The notes: generated by a model from the sequence alone, not told the origin. A stretch of DNA of 37,046 nt from Candidatus Omnitrophota bacterium (GCA_003598175.1 QZKN01000061.1:1-37046); one strand, 5' to 3'. Numbered from the stretch's first letter, positions 6,524-14,771 are shown. Translations and numbers: made by a program.

Positions 6524-7309
6524 TTACAGTTTCTTCGCCGCCCATTTGATCCCTTTTACCAGCAGATCCTGAAATTTGGGATTGGTCCAGACGTCTTCGC
6601 GATGGCCCAGAGCGGTGCAGAACACGCGGCCGTTGCCGTTTTCCTCGATCCAGGTAATGGCGTACGGATCAATGGAGTTGTATGCTGCCTGTTTCATGCC
6701 TTTGGTTTCCAGCATCAACAGCGGGGTGAAGGTATGGGTTACGTTTTTGAAGATGTACCATTCGTCCTGCAGTTCCATCGATTCGCCGATGTGGCTGACG
6801 ATCGGGTGATCTTTCACCACGCTCACTTTGGCCACTTCCTGTTGTCCGTGCGTGGCGAATTCGCCGCCGACCATTTTCAAGTAGGGTTCGAATTCGTGGA
6901 AGGTATCCGCGCTGGTGTGCATCCCCGCGAATCCGCCGCCGTTCTTAATCCATTGGATCAGCGCTTCGCGTCCTGCCGCGGACATGGGCGCGCCGTTGTC
7001 CTTGCTGGGTTGGGTGAGGTCGCCGGTGGTATAGAATTGCACCACGTCGAACTGTTTCAGCACGTCAGCGTTGATCAAGCCGGCGTCTTTGGTCGGCACG
7101 ACCAGCATGTTGTTTTTCGCGCCGAGTTCGACCATGATTTTTTCCGACCATGCCAGCTGCCCTTTTTCCCGCTGGACCACCGAATGCTCGAAACCGGATG
7201 ATTTCGTCAGATATAGCACTTTCACCGGCTCCTCCGCCGCCGTGGACTGCGCCGACGTGAACCCTCCGGCTATCATCGCCGCGATTAGAATAATCTGTAG
7301 TGTTCTCAT
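6524..7309 (-). CDS. Exported ThuA-like domain protein
   Basis: A 261-residue protein with a Sec signal peptide (residues 1-24, ending TSAQSTAAEE) and a single ThuA-like (class I glutamine amidotransferase-like fold) domain. Typical segments are VKVLYLTKSSGFEHS, the DVVQFYTTGDLTQPS region, GGGFAGMHTSADTFHE and NGRVFCTALGHREDVW. ThuA-like proteins are linked to sugar metabolism, and many act on oxidised sugars in PVC-like bacteria; the chemistry of exported members is poorly known. The frame extends upstream to 7414, but the ATG at 7309 is preferred because GAGGAGG lies nine bases upstream and the signal peptide then starts at residue 1. A 30-base perfect palindrome (7338-7367) lies just upstream. 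It stands alone between oppositely oriented or unrelated genes. Confidence 0.88.
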   Translation of the reverse strand: MRTLQIILIAAMIAGGFTSAQSTAAEEPVKVLYLTKSSGFEHSVVQREKGQLAWSEKIMVELGAKNNMLVVPTKDAGLINADVLKQFDVVQFYTTGDLTQPSKDNGAPMSAAGREALIQWIKNGGGFAGMHTSADTFHEFEPYLKMVGGEFATHGQQEVAKVSVVKDHPIVSHIGESMELQDEWYIFKNVTHTFTPLLMLETKGMKQAAYNSIDPYAITWIEENGNGRVFCTALGHREDVWTNPKFQDLLVKGIKWAAKKL

Positions 7310-7337
7310 AAACAATATCCTCCTCAGTTCCTGTTTC

Positions 7338-7367
7338 CGTAGGGGCGGTTCGCGAACCGCCCCTACG
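7338..7367. repeat. Perfect 30-base palindrome (REP-like)
   Basis: A self-complementary 30-mer with GTAGGGGCGG at its left edge, centred on TTCGCGAA. It sits between the divergent genes at 7309 (-) and 7438 (+). Palindromes of the TAGGGGCG...CGCCCCTA type are dispersed in many unrelated genomes, so a REP or miniature mobile element is likely; it could also be an operator or cruciform site. Confidence 0.7.
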
Positions 7368-7437
7368 TTTCCTTTGGTTCGTTTTATACTATTCGAGTTA
7401 GAGCGGAAGATCAAACCGTATGAAGCGAGGATATTGC

Positions 7438-8493
7438 ATGGAAAATTGCCTGCTGTCTTTTATTGGGAAAGTGGGAACCGGCGCGCGCGGCGCGAAGGAT
7501 TTGACGTATGAGGAAGCCTTCGCGGCCATGAATGCGATTTTGGACGGCGCGTATCACCCCGTTACGCTGGGGGCGTTTCTGCTGGCGGAACGCTGGAAGC
7601 CGGAAACGGCGGAAGAAATGGCTGCTTTCGCCGATGCCATGCAGCAGCGTTTGATTCGGCTGCCGTCGTTTCAGCCCATTCCCGGCTTGATCAATTACGC
7701 CTGCGCATACGACGGCAAGAAACGCACATTGAATATCGGCATTCCCGCCGCTCTGATTGCCTCCGCCGCAGGCGTCCCCATTCTCCTGCACAGCGGCTGC
7801 GATGTTCCCACGAAAGCAGGGGCCACTCACTTTCATGTGCTGAATCGTTTGGGGATTGACGCTCGTCCAACTCAGCGGCAGGCGTACGATCTGCTTCGAC
7901 AGATTGGAATCGCGTATCTTCATCAGCCGGATTTCAATCCGGAGATCCACAAATTGCTGGATGAACGCCGGCAGGTCGGGAAACGAACCATTTTCAACAC
8001 GATTGAGCCGTGGGCCAATCCGTTCGCTGCGACAATTTACGTGGGCGGTTTTTTTCACCGGCCGTTCGCCGAATTGATCTGCAACGCGATGCAAAAATCA
8101 TCGCTCGGTTACGAACGCATCATCGCCGTGGCGGGCATCGAAGGTTCGAACGAAATACGGCCCGAACGTTCGTTGATCGCAGAAATAAAGAATGGTGCAG
8201 TGGAAACAACGTATCTTGAATCATCCGCTTTTGGTCTTCATATTCATTCGAAAGATATCGATTCAAAGTCTAATATAGTCAATGAGTTAAGTTGTGAAAG
8301 CGCGGAACGAATTGAAGCGCTGTTGAAGGGAGGAGAGCCGGGAGGTTTTTGTGATATAATTCTGCTCAATGCAGCGTTTCTGTTGTTGATTTCAGGAAAA
8401 ATTCCGACTCTGCGGGAAGGCATCACTCGATCTCGTGAAATCCTGAAAACGAGAGAAGCGTGGGAAAAATTGCGGCAATGGCGATGTAAATAA
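7438..8493 (+). CDS. TrpD/YbiB-like glycosyltransferase family 3 protein
   Basis: A 351-residue protein with the anthranilate/nucleoside phosphoribosyltransferase fold. The helical N-terminal domain (AMNAILDGAYHPVTLGAFLLAERWKPET) and the segment AASAAGVPILLHSGCDVPTKAGATHFHVL match TrpD. In the TrpD family the position before it carries the GTGGD diphosphate-binding loop; here it reads NYACAYDGKKRTLNIG, so the loop is altered. A later IAGIEGSNEI matches the GLDE-like motif. It is therefore likelier a TrpD2/YbiB-type protein or a divergent enzyme than a true tryptophan-pathway TrpD, and no trp genes are nearby. The ATG at 7438 is preferred over 7420 because GCGAGG (7425-7430) lies seven bases upstream. 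TATACT at 7385-7390 may be its -10. Confidence 0.75.
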   Translation: MENCLLSFIGKVGTGARGAKDLTYEEAFAAMNAILDGAYHPVTLGAFLLAERWKPETAEEMAAFADAMQQRLIRLPSFQPIPGLINYACAYDGKKRTLNIGIPAALIASAAGVPILLHSGCDVPTKAGATHFHVLNRLGIDARPTQRQAYDLLRQIGIAYLHQPDFNPEIHKLLDERRQVGKRTIFNTIEPWANPFAATIYVGGFFHRPFAELICNAMQKSSLGYERIIAVAGIEGSNEIRPERSLIAEIKNGAVETTYLESSAFGLHIHSKDIDSKSNIVNELSCESAERIEALLKGGEPGGFCDIILLNAAFLLLISGKIPTLREGITRSREILKTREAWEKLRQWRCK

Positions 8494-8583
8494 GCCATTC
8501 AAGATCAAGCGGTTTTCAGATAGAATATAAAGAAAAGATAAAAAGGTATAAATATTTCACACAGAGGATGGATGGAATACGTT

Positions 8584-8799
8584 ATGTTTGATCGAATAAC
8601 AATAAAAAAAAGTATTTGTGATGGAAAGCCATGCATTCGTGGGATGAGGTTTCCTGTTTATCAAATTATCGATCTAGTTGCAGCGGGCAATTCGTTCGAT
8701 GAAATCCTAAATGATTTTCCTTATTTGGAAGAGGAAGATATCCGTCAATCTCTTGAATACGCGGCCTATCTGACCCGGGAAGAATGGATCGCAGTGTGA
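8584..8799 (+). CDS. DUF433 family antitoxin
   Basis: A 71-residue DUF433 protein. The family hallmark MFDRITI...CDGKPCIRGMRFPV is followed by a helical segment (IIDLVAAGNSFDEILNDFPYLEEEDIRQSLEYAA) of the winged-helix type. It is paired with a DUF5615 PIN-like toxin, an established arrangement. An in-frame ATG at 8572 would add four residues; 8584 is chosen because it gives the usual family N-terminus. The TGA stop overlaps the toxin ATG (TGATG at 8797-8801), implying coupled translation. DUF433 antitoxins bind DNA through the C-terminal helices and probably autoregulate. Confidence 0.88.
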   Translation: MFDRITIKKSICDGKPCIRGMRFPVYQIIDLVAAGNSFDEILNDFPYLEEEDIRQSLEYAAYLTREEWIAV

Positions 8800-9182
8800 T
8801 GCATTATTGTTTCTTTCTGGATATGGGGATTTCACCCGCCGTTAAATCACTGTTTGAGAAATTTGGATTCCAGGTTGTTCATGCGCAGGATGAAAAGATG
8901 CATGATTCTTCGGATGAAGACATTGTTCAAATTGCCCGAGAAAAAGGATTTACTATTATTACCACTGATTTGGATTTTTCTAAAATTGTTGTTTTACAAA
9001 AACTACCCAATCCAACAATAATCACGTTGCGATTACGCAATCCATCCGCGGATGAGCAAACAGCCGTGTTGGCAAAATTCTTTAGCTCGATATCTCCCCA
9101 TTACTTGGAATCCTGTCTAGTCACTATTGAAAAAGAACGGCATCGAAGACGATCATTGATTTATGAATCGGTTGATTGTTGA
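8799..9182 (+). CDS. DUF5615 family PIN-like toxin
   Basis: A 127-residue PIN-like protein. It begins with the expected first strand and acidic residue (FFLDMGISPAVKSLFEKFGF), continues with ARE-KGFTIITTDLDFSKIV (a second pair of conserved acidic residues) and an IITLRLRNP strand, and ends in a basic helical tail. These acidic residues correspond to the metal-binding site of PIN nucleases, so the protein is likely an RNase toxin held by the DUF433 antitoxin. The overlap with the antitoxin stop favours 8799 as start; an upstream ATG at 8784 is possible. Intact by length and motif. No terminator is visible before the convergent gene ending at 9229. Confidence 0.85.
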   Translation: MHYCFFLDMGISPAVKSLFEKFGFQVVHAQDEKMHDSSDEDIVQIAREKGFTIITTDLDFSKIVVLQKLPNPTIITLRLRNPSADEQTAVLAKFFSSISPHYLESCLVTIEKERHRRRSLIYESVDC

Positions 9183-9228
9183 TTTAGTAGTTGCATGAAT
9201 AAGGATTTTAGGGACCATAACGATAGAT

Positions 9229-10221
9229 TCATAGGATATTTGCATCATTCATCATTTTTCGAAAAACGGAACGATCGCGTTTTATGCATTCCATCAGTTT
9301 TTTTCGTTCCTCCTCTTGCGATTGCGCGGGAATCTCGTATTCGAAATGCATGGAAAACGGCCCGCTGAAACCGCTTTCTTTCATCATTTTCAAGATTTGT
9401 GGCCACGGCGTCATTCCTTCGCCGACCGGCGGATGCGTCAATCGCCAACCGTTTTCCCCTTTCACCCATTCGCTGTCCTTGACCGAGCACATTTTGAACC
9501 GATCGGCCAGCAGCCGCATGTTGATTTCCCACGCGCCGTATCCGCCTTCGGCCACTGCATGGGCGGCGTCGTAATTGCAGCCGATCCATTCGCGATCGAG
9601 GCCTTTGAAGAGTTCATAAATATCCCACATCGGCGCGCCGATGTAATTGCGGCCGGAATGGTTGTGGTATCCCGCGCGCAGGTTGTATTCCTGATTCAGC
9701 GCTTCCAACGCTTTCAGCTTCGGTTTCCATTCTTCCAGCTGGGCAATCACGTCTCGTTTGGGATGGTATCGCCACGAGCCGATGCGATAAAACGGGATTC
9801 CCAATGCACTTGCCGTCTTTAAAATAGTTCGCGTGGTTGGTTCGTTGGGATCCGATATTTGTGTCGTGATCATCGTGACATCGAGACCGGCTTTGCGAAT
9901 TGTTTCTGTCGCTCGCGGCAAATCCCTTTCCACGTTTTCCGGCAGAACATGTCCCGCGGGTCGTACTGTCAAATCGACGCCATCGAAACCGAGTTGCGTG
10001 GTTGTCTCGGCGAGTTCCTCATAGTTCATCCATCCCAGGTGTTTTGAAAATAACGTCAAGGCATTGTTTTTTTTGATCGGTTGAGTTTCCGCGGACGCGG
10101 TGGAAAAACAGGATGCGAGTGCACACGCGGTTGTCGCCATCCATGACCGGCGATTCATCTGGTATTTATCAAAATCATCCTGGTTGTGAGAGTCGTATCG
10201 TTTGCGATGGTTGTTTATCAT
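9229..10221 (-). CDS. Tat-exported sugar phosphate isomerase/epimerase-like TIM barrel
   Basis: A 330-residue protein of the xylose isomerase-like TIM barrel superfamily (AP endonuclease 2 family). A twin-arginine signal (NRRSWM followed by a hydrophobic ATTACALASCFSTASA) begins near residue 22, so it is probably exported folded. Barrel motifs include a GFDGVDLTVRPAG strand, DVTMITTQI, LRAGYHNHSGR, WIGCNYDAAHAV, KMCSVKDSEW, PVGEGMTPW and FSMHFEYE. Histidine and acidic residues there would coordinate the catalytic metal, as in sugar phosphate isomerase and myo-inositol catabolism proteins. The ATG at 10221 has GGAG seven bases upstream; a TTG two codons earlier is also in frame. It is common in planctomycete-like genomes that degrade complex sugars. 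The substrate is unknown. Confidence 0.85.
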   Translation of the reverse strand: MINNHRKRYDSHNQDDFDKYQMNRRSWMATTACALASCFSTASAETQPIKKNNALTLFSKHLGWMNYEELAETTTQLGFDGVDLTVRPAGHVLPENVERDLPRATETIRKAGLDVTMITTQISDPNEPTTRTILKTASALGIPFYRIGSWRYHPKRDVIAQLEEWKPKLKALEALNQEYNLRAGYHNHSGRNYIGAPMWDIYELFKGLDREWIGCNYDAAHAVAEGGYGAWEINMRLLADRFKMCSVKDSEWVKGENGWRLTHPPVGEGMTPWPQILKMMKESGFSGPFSMHFEYEIPAQSQEEERKKLMECIKRDRSVFRKMMNDANIL

Positions 10222-10307
10222 CGGCAATCTCCTTTTTCATATTCCTTTCGAATAGAGTTTCACTTTTTGCGCCATTCGACAAGCCCCTTTGCTGATTTTA
10301 AGGTAAC

Positions 10308-10351
10308 GCCGGCATCCTGCCGGCAATTCGTTAAGCCGCCGAGACGGCGGC
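10308..10351. repeat. Tandem GC-rich short hairpins (REP-like)
   Basis: GCCGGCA-TCC-TGCCGGC (10308-10324) and GCCGCCG-AGA-CGGCGGC (10335-10351) are two 7-bp stems with 3-base loops, ten bases apart. They share their size and layout with the GCAAGCG-TCCT-CGCTTGC hairpin at 22154-22171. The stems differ but each stays complementary, the pattern expected of a dispersed structured repeat. Confidence 0.6.
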
Positions 10352-10443
10352 GTTCCATCACGACTAACCGATCATATTATATTATACATAAATAAAAGAT
10401 AGAAATCGGCGTTCTCGTCTGCGCGGATCGTATAAGCGAAGAC

Positions 10444-10496
10444 GTTTGCTTTACCCGCGATGATCACTCTGGCTGGGTTAAACGGGTATAGCAAAC
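10444..10496. repeat. 14-bp inverted repeat
   Basis: GTTTGCTTTACCCG (10444-10457) and its near-complement CGGGTATAGCAAAC (10483-10496) pair at 13 of 14 positions around a 25-base loop. It could be a structured RNA, a miniature inverted-repeat element or an operator; neither strand shows a T-run. Confidence 0.5.
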
Positions 10497-11062
10497 TGAT
10501 TTTACAAATTTTAACGACTTTTGCATAAAAATGACTCATCCATGTTCGTTTGATCAATGGAAGTTCAGGTCTTTCCGAATGAAACGGAAACACCGCGAAT
10601 CCCGTTAGCGAAATGGAATGAATCAATTATGAAAAAAAGTAGCAAGAATTTATCAAAGATGAGAAACAAAATTGAGAAATAATGTGCGACGGTCGAGAAT
10701 ATGATTGAAAGAGGGACACGTTTATTGTTGATTGGTTTAGTCAAAATTATCAATATTTCTGTAATCTTGTTGGTTACTAATTTGGCTCAGAACGGTTATA
10801 TGTGGAGTATTGGGTTACATCGAGACGGTAAAGTATAGATTTTCGATCCATGAAATCGCGCATTTTCGGTTCGCAGCTGAGTCCAAAATGAACAGTGTTG
10901 TACCAAAATGGAACAATTGGATGGAAGGATTTGGCATGTCAAAGTGTGAATCATCAATGTTTATTGAGAAAGAGGTTCGATTGTGATAAAGGCACAAAAA
11001 TTGCGTACAGAAAAAAAGACCTTCTCATAATGAGAGTCGTTACAAGAGAAAGGTGAAAGGGA

Positions 11063-12517
11063 ATGATTAGGACGAGAGAGCACGGACTGGACGAAGAACT
11101 CAATGCAATCGAGCTGCTTGAAGATCCGACTGATACCCCGATTGATCCGGTGATGGCGGACGATTATGAAGAAATCGACAGCGAGACTATGGGCGAAATG
11201 CAGACGGTTCGCCGCTCCCGCACGGGAGATCGCTACGCCTACAACCCGGTGAAGGAATATTTGCGGGAAATCGGTAATTATTCTCTGCTCTCCCGTGAAG
11301 ACGAAGTGGAGATTTATCAAAAGATGGATATCGGCCGGCAGCTGCTGGCGGAAGGATTTTCTCGTTCCCGATTCGTGATTCGTGATCTGGAAACGCTGGT
11401 TGACGATTTGGCCTCCGGCGCTCGTTCCCCTCACATCACCATGAGAAATCCCGATGCGGGAAAAGCGCGTCGTAAAACGGAACTGGCCAAGACCGTGAAA
11501 GAAATGAAGCGTCAAACCCGAGTGATCCGGCAAGGATTTAAGGAAGAGGAAAACGGGAAACTCACGGCCCGGCAACTGGATAATCGCTATAAAAAGTGGT
11601 CCGCGATCATTTACGACTTGGATTTGGATGTGAACGCCCTTTGGCGATTGGCGAAAAATTTACGCAACGCCTTCCTGCAAATGAAACATGCAAAGAATAC
11701 CGAACAGCGCCGGCGGTTGGCGGAAGAATTGGGGGATACCCCCAAACGGCAGGTCGAATGTTATAAGGTGGTTCGTGAAGGATTGAAATTGATCCGTGAG
11801 GCGCGACAGGCAATGATCCGCGGAAACCTGCGGTTGGTGGTTTCCGTCGCCAAACGTTATAAACATTGTGGAATTCCGATGCTGGATTTGATTCAGGAAG
11901 GAAACCTGGGTCTCACCCGCGCGGTCGACAAGTTCGATTATACCCGTGGAACCAAATTCAGCACCTACGCGGTGTGGTGGATTCGCCAAAGCATTTCCCG
12001 CGCCGTTAAGCAACAGCGCCGAACCATTCGCCTCCCCACCGGCGTCACCGATCAAATCGCCCAGGTGGAGAGAACGAATACGGAATTGACGCAGCTGATG
12101 GGCCGCGATCCGACCGTACACGAAATTGCGAATTATCTCGGCATGGAAGAAAGCCGCGTCATCGATTTGATGGGCTGGCAGCAGGATCCGGTTTCACTGG
12201 AAACGCCCGTGCGCGAAGACCGGGAAACCACGATCGGGGAACTGATCAAGGACAGCAATATCGTCACGCCGCAATCACGGCTTGCCAATAACGTATTGCG
12301 CAAACGCATCGAAGATATCCTTTGCCAGCTGTCGGAACGGGAAGAAACGATTCTTCGACTGCGTTATGGACTGACCGACGGCAAAGTCTGGAAATTGGGC
12401 GATATCGGCAAGCGGTTCGGGATTACGCGCGAACGTGTCCGGCAAATCGAGCAACGAGCCATCCGAAAATTGCGCCATCCGTTGCGCAGCCGTGAAATCC
12501 GCGATTTCTTGAATTGA
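11063..12517 (+). CDS. rpoD: RNA polymerase sigma-70 factor (RpoD/group 1-2 type)
   Basis: A 484-residue sigma factor. Region 1.2 is at about 58-90 (NPVKEYLREIGNYSLLSREDEV). Residues 91-245 form a charged, probably helical insertion like the non-conserved region. Regions 2.1-2.4 follow (248-318: ANLRLVV-like GNLRLVVSVAKRY, DLIQEGNLGLTRAVDKFDY, FSTYAVWWIRQSI), then region 3 (RRTIRLPTGVTDQ, about 319-400) and region 4 with the HTH LGDIGKRFGITRERVRQIE (445-463). Region 1.1 is absent. The essentially canonical regions 2 and 4 imply recognition of sigma-70 promoters; whether this is the only housekeeping sigma or a group 2 relative is open. AAAGGG (11056-11061) precedes the ATG. A terminator follows at 12546-12577, so it is likely transcribed alone. 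Confidence 0.88.
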   Translation: MIRTREHGLDEELNAIELLEDPTDTPIDPVMADDYEEIDSETMGEMQTVRRSRTGDRYAYNPVKEYLREIGNYSLLSREDEVEIYQKMDIGRQLLAEGFSRSRFVIRDLETLVDDLASGARSPHITMRNPDAGKARRKTELAKTVKEMKRQTRVIRQGFKEEENGKLTARQLDNRYKKWSAIIYDLDLDVNALWRLAKNLRNAFLQMKHAKNTEQRRRLAEELGDTPKRQVECYKVVREGLKLIREARQAMIRGNLRLVVSVAKRYKHCGIPMLDLIQEGNLGLTRAVDKFDYTRGTKFSTYAVWWIRQSISRAVKQQRRTIRLPTGVTDQIAQVERTNTELTQLMGRDPTVHEIANYLGMEESRVIDLMGWQQDPVSLETPVREDRETTIGELIKDSNIVTPQSRLANNVLRKRIEDILCQLSEREETILRLRYGLTDGKVWKLGDIGKRFGITRERVRQIEQRAIRKLRHPLRSREIRDFLN

Positions 12518-12545
12518 TGTGGATTTATCTATCCATATAAAACAT

Positions 12546-12577
12546 TCGGGGAGTTCCGTCGGGACTCCCCGATTTCG
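12546..12577 (+). terminator. Rho-independent terminator after the sigma factor gene
   Basis: A 12-bp stem with one wobble pair (12546-12557 with 12561-12572), three-base loop, GC-rich core (CGGGGAGT), followed by a T-rich stretch. It starts 28 bases after the stop codon. Confidence 0.75.
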
Positions 12578-12644
12578 TTTACTTTAATCCGACACAATTG
12601 TTTTTCCTCACAATGCTGTAAGGAAATGGGATTGAGCCGGTCAA

Positions 12645-13028
12645 TTACAGAAAAAATTCCTCCACATCGATGTCATCATCGATCGATTTCTGCAATCCGA
12701 AAGATTTGTAGGCGGTTTTCCGATCACTTAAAATTTCGATGATGCGATCCAGGCGGGTCATTTCGAAAATATTCGCGACGTTGGGGCGGATGCTCGCCAG
12801 TTTCAGTTTGCCTCCCTTTTGTACCAATTGCCGGAACGTAGTGATGAAACAACCCAAAACCGAGCTGCTGATATAGGTCGCATTCTTCAAATCGAGTAAG
12901 ATATGAAGGCGTCCTTCGTTGATGATCGCATTCAGATAATCTCGCAAAGCCTCCGCGTCGCGCAATTGCTCTTCTTCGTCAAACGAGAGGGTGGTTACAT
13001 GTTCGAGGTCAATACGATTGATATTCAT
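12645..13028 (-). CDS. STAS domain protein (anti-sigma factor antagonist-like)
   Basis: A 127-residue protein with one STAS domain: strand VTTLSF, the helix EEEQLRDAEALRDYLNAII, strand LHILLDLKNATYISSSVLGCFI and the final KLKLASIRPNVANIFEMTRLDRIIEIL. The SSS triplet sits where anti-sigma antagonists of the SpoIIAA/RsbV type carry the serine phosphorylated by an anti-sigma kinase. Residues after about 105 are an acidic tail (SIDDDIDVEEFF). The start at 13028 has AGGA seven bases upstream; an in-frame GTG at 13034 would add two residues. It may belong to a partner-switching cascade, but no cognate kinase or phosphatase gene adjoins it. It also resembles STAS proteins of polysaccharide-export loci. 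Confidence 0.85.
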   Translation of the reverse strand: MNINRIDLEHVTTLSFDEEEQLRDAEALRDYLNAIINEGRLHILLDLKNATYISSSVLGCFITTFRQLVQKGGKLKLASIRPNVANIFEMTRLDRIIEILSDRKTAYKSFGLQKSIDDDIDVEEFFL

Positions 13029-13176
13029 GCACACATCCTGATTTCATGTTCAAAACAATAGAGCAGAGAAGGGGTAAATACAACCTTATATTAGCAGCTT
13101 CCGTTTACGCTGACAACGTAGGAACCCGATCGAATGAAAAAATCCGGAATGAATTCGAATGGAAAAGGAACGGAAT

Positions 13177-14148
13177 ATGAAAGCATTGCGGTATACATCG
13201 AAGGGTCTTTTTTTGGATACGCAGGCAGCCCAACCGGTTCCGCGGCAGGGAGAGGCGCGGATTCGCGTTCTATTGGCGGGAATCTGCCGAACCGACCTGG
13301 AACTAACCAAAGGGTATATGGGATTTGAAGGCATATTGGGCCACGAATTCGTGGGAATTGTCGATTCACCCGGCTTGTCCTGGCCGATCGGCGCTCGCGT
13401 GGTGGGTGAAATCAACGCGGCGTGCGGTCATTGTTCGCTCTGTCGCCAGAGATTGGAAAGACATTGTCGGAGCCGCACCGTTTTAGGAATTTATGGCCGG
13501 GATGGTTGTATGGCGGAATGGTTGACGTTGCCTGTTGAGAACTTGCTTGCGATTCCCGATGTGGTTTCCAATGAGGCGGCTGTCTTTGTGGAGCCGCTGG
13601 CGGCCGCGTTGGAAATTTTTGAGCAAATTCACATCGAACCGACTCACCGGATCTGTATTTTGGGCGATGGAAAACTCGGCCTGATTACCGCTCTGGCGAT
13701 GGGGGCGCGCCATGGCCGTGATATTCTCTTGATCGGCCATCATCAAACGAAATTGGATCTTGTGAAGGACTTTGCCGTGGGTATATTGGAAAACGATTTG
13801 TCTCCCGAACTGCAAAAACAGTGGGATATCGTCATCGAAGCCACCGGCGCATCGCAGGGATTGCAACAGGCGATGACGCTGGTTCGTCCGCGCGGAACCA
13901 TCGTTTTAAAAAGCACGATGGCGCACGCCGAAGCGCTTGATCTGACCCCATTGGTGATCGACGAGGTCGCCGTCGTCGGCTCTCGTTGCGGACGGTTTGC
14001 TCCGGCGATCCGCTTGCTGGCAGAAAATCGGATTCCGGTCGAACGACTGATTGAAGCCGTTTATCCGTTACACCGCGCGGAAGAGGCGTGGGAGCGCGCC
14101 AATGCGCCGGGCGCTAAAAAAGTGCTGCTCGATATCAACGCTGAATAA
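13177..14148 (+). CDS. Zinc-dependent medium-chain alcohol dehydrogenase
   Basis: A 323-residue MDR oxidoreductase. Catalytic-zinc ligands are C37 (AGICRTDLE), H56 and E57 (GHEFVG), with E139 in FVEPLAAA. The structural-zinc cysteines are all present at 83, 86, 89 and 97 (CGHCSLCRQRLERHC). The Rossmann motif GDGKLGL (163-169) binds NAD(P), and the usual ATG-rich substrate lobe follows. It resembles the threonine/sorbitol dehydrogenase-like branch, so the substrate is an alcohol or polyol, but no single substrate can be named. The start at 13177 is supported by AAGGA about seven bases upstream; a longer frame begins at 13159. The stop overlaps the next gene's ATG by one base (TAATG), so the two are likely co-translated. 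Confidence 0.9.
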   Translation: MKALRYTSKGLFLDTQAAQPVPRQGEARIRVLLAGICRTDLELTKGYMGFEGILGHEFVGIVDSPGLSWPIGARVVGEINAACGHCSLCRQRLERHCRSRTVLGIYGRDGCMAEWLTLPVENLLAIPDVVSNEAAVFVEPLAAALEIFEQIHIEPTHRICILGDGKLGLITALAMGARHGRDILLIGHHQTKLDLVKDFAVGILENDLSPELQKQWDIVIEATGASQGLQQAMTLVRPRGTIVLKSTMAHAEALDLTPLVIDEVAVVGSRCGRFAPAIRLLAENRIPVERLIEAVYPLHRAEEAWERANAPGAKKVLLDINAE

Positions 14149-14771
14149 TGAATGAATTGATCATGTTGGGATTGGCGTGGTCGATTTGCTGTTTTTTTCA
14201 CAGTGCGTTGATCACTCCGACCTGGACTTCCTTTTTGCAGATGAAAATGGGCGATAGTTTTCGCTATTACCGCCTGGCTTTCAATCTATTCAGCCTGATT
14301 ACCTTTATCCCGGTTTTTCTGTACTGGAAATCGTTGGATGGTGAAACGATTCTGGTTTGGGATGGAATTTTTTGGTATGTGCGATATGGTTTGCTCGGCA
14401 TGGCGGCGATTTTTCTTGTTGGTGGTTTTATCAGTTACGACGGTCTGGATTTTTTGGGGATGCGCCAGGTTTTTCACCCTCAAAGCACGGATGTAAAACC
14501 TGCGATCGTCATTCGTGGCATCCACCGTTATGTGCGGCATCCATGGTACGCGGCGGTTTTGATTCTGGTCTGGGCGAAGGATCTGACTCGCGCCGATTTG
14601 CTTACCGCGGTCATTCTCTCGGCGTATATTTTCATCGGGACGTATTTGGAGGAACGCAAATTAATCGCTTTATTTGGCGAATCTTACCGCGAGTATCGCC
14701 GAAACGTTCCGGCGTTTATTCCGTTTCTCCCCCCATTTCAATCTTTCAATCGCGTTCGATCCATGTTATAA
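14148..14771 (+). CDS. Isoprenylcysteine methyltransferase/NnrU-like membrane protein
   Basis: A 207-residue integral membrane protein with five or six hydrophobic helices. The C-terminal segment RHPWYAAVLILVW, then YLEERKLIALFGESYREYRRNVPAFIPF, is the signature shared by the ICMT/PEMT methyltransferase superfamily, where the histidine, proline and conserved glutamates and arginines form the S-adenosylmethionine site. The first half resembles NnrU. Natural substrates of bacterial members range from phospholipids to unknown small molecules. The gene overlaps the upstream alcohol dehydrogenase by one base and appears to be its operon partner, hinting at a shared small-molecule pathway. The next gene, a pseudopilin, starts 43 bases later. 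Confidence 0.82.
   Translation: MNELIMLGLAWSICCFFHSALITPTWTSFLQMKMGDSFRYYRLAFNLFSLITFIPVFLYWKSLDGETILVWDGIFWYVRYGLLGMAAIFLVGGFISYDGLDFLGMRQVFHPQSTDVKPAIVIRGIHRYVRHPWYAAVLILVWAKDLTRADLLTAVILSAYIFIGTYLEERKLIALFGESYREYRRNVPAFIPFLPPFQSFNRVRSML

Larger units (their letters stand above)
10222..11062. other. 841-base non-coding region with several palindromes
   Basis: No credible gene is present; the small frames lack ribosome-binding sites and family features. It contains two short GC-rich hairpins in tandem (10308-10324 and 10335-10351), a 14-bp inverted repeat (10444-10496) and, close to the sigma gene, a palindrome TCTCAT-A-ATGAGA (11023-11035). Weak -10-like sequences before 11063 include CATAAT (11026-11031), but no good promoter can be assigned. 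Confidence 0.5.

Noticed and set aside
10186..10997. Several 60-84-codon frames in the gene-free region
   Set aside because: No Shine-Dalgarno or domain pattern; compatible with random frames in AT-rich DNA.
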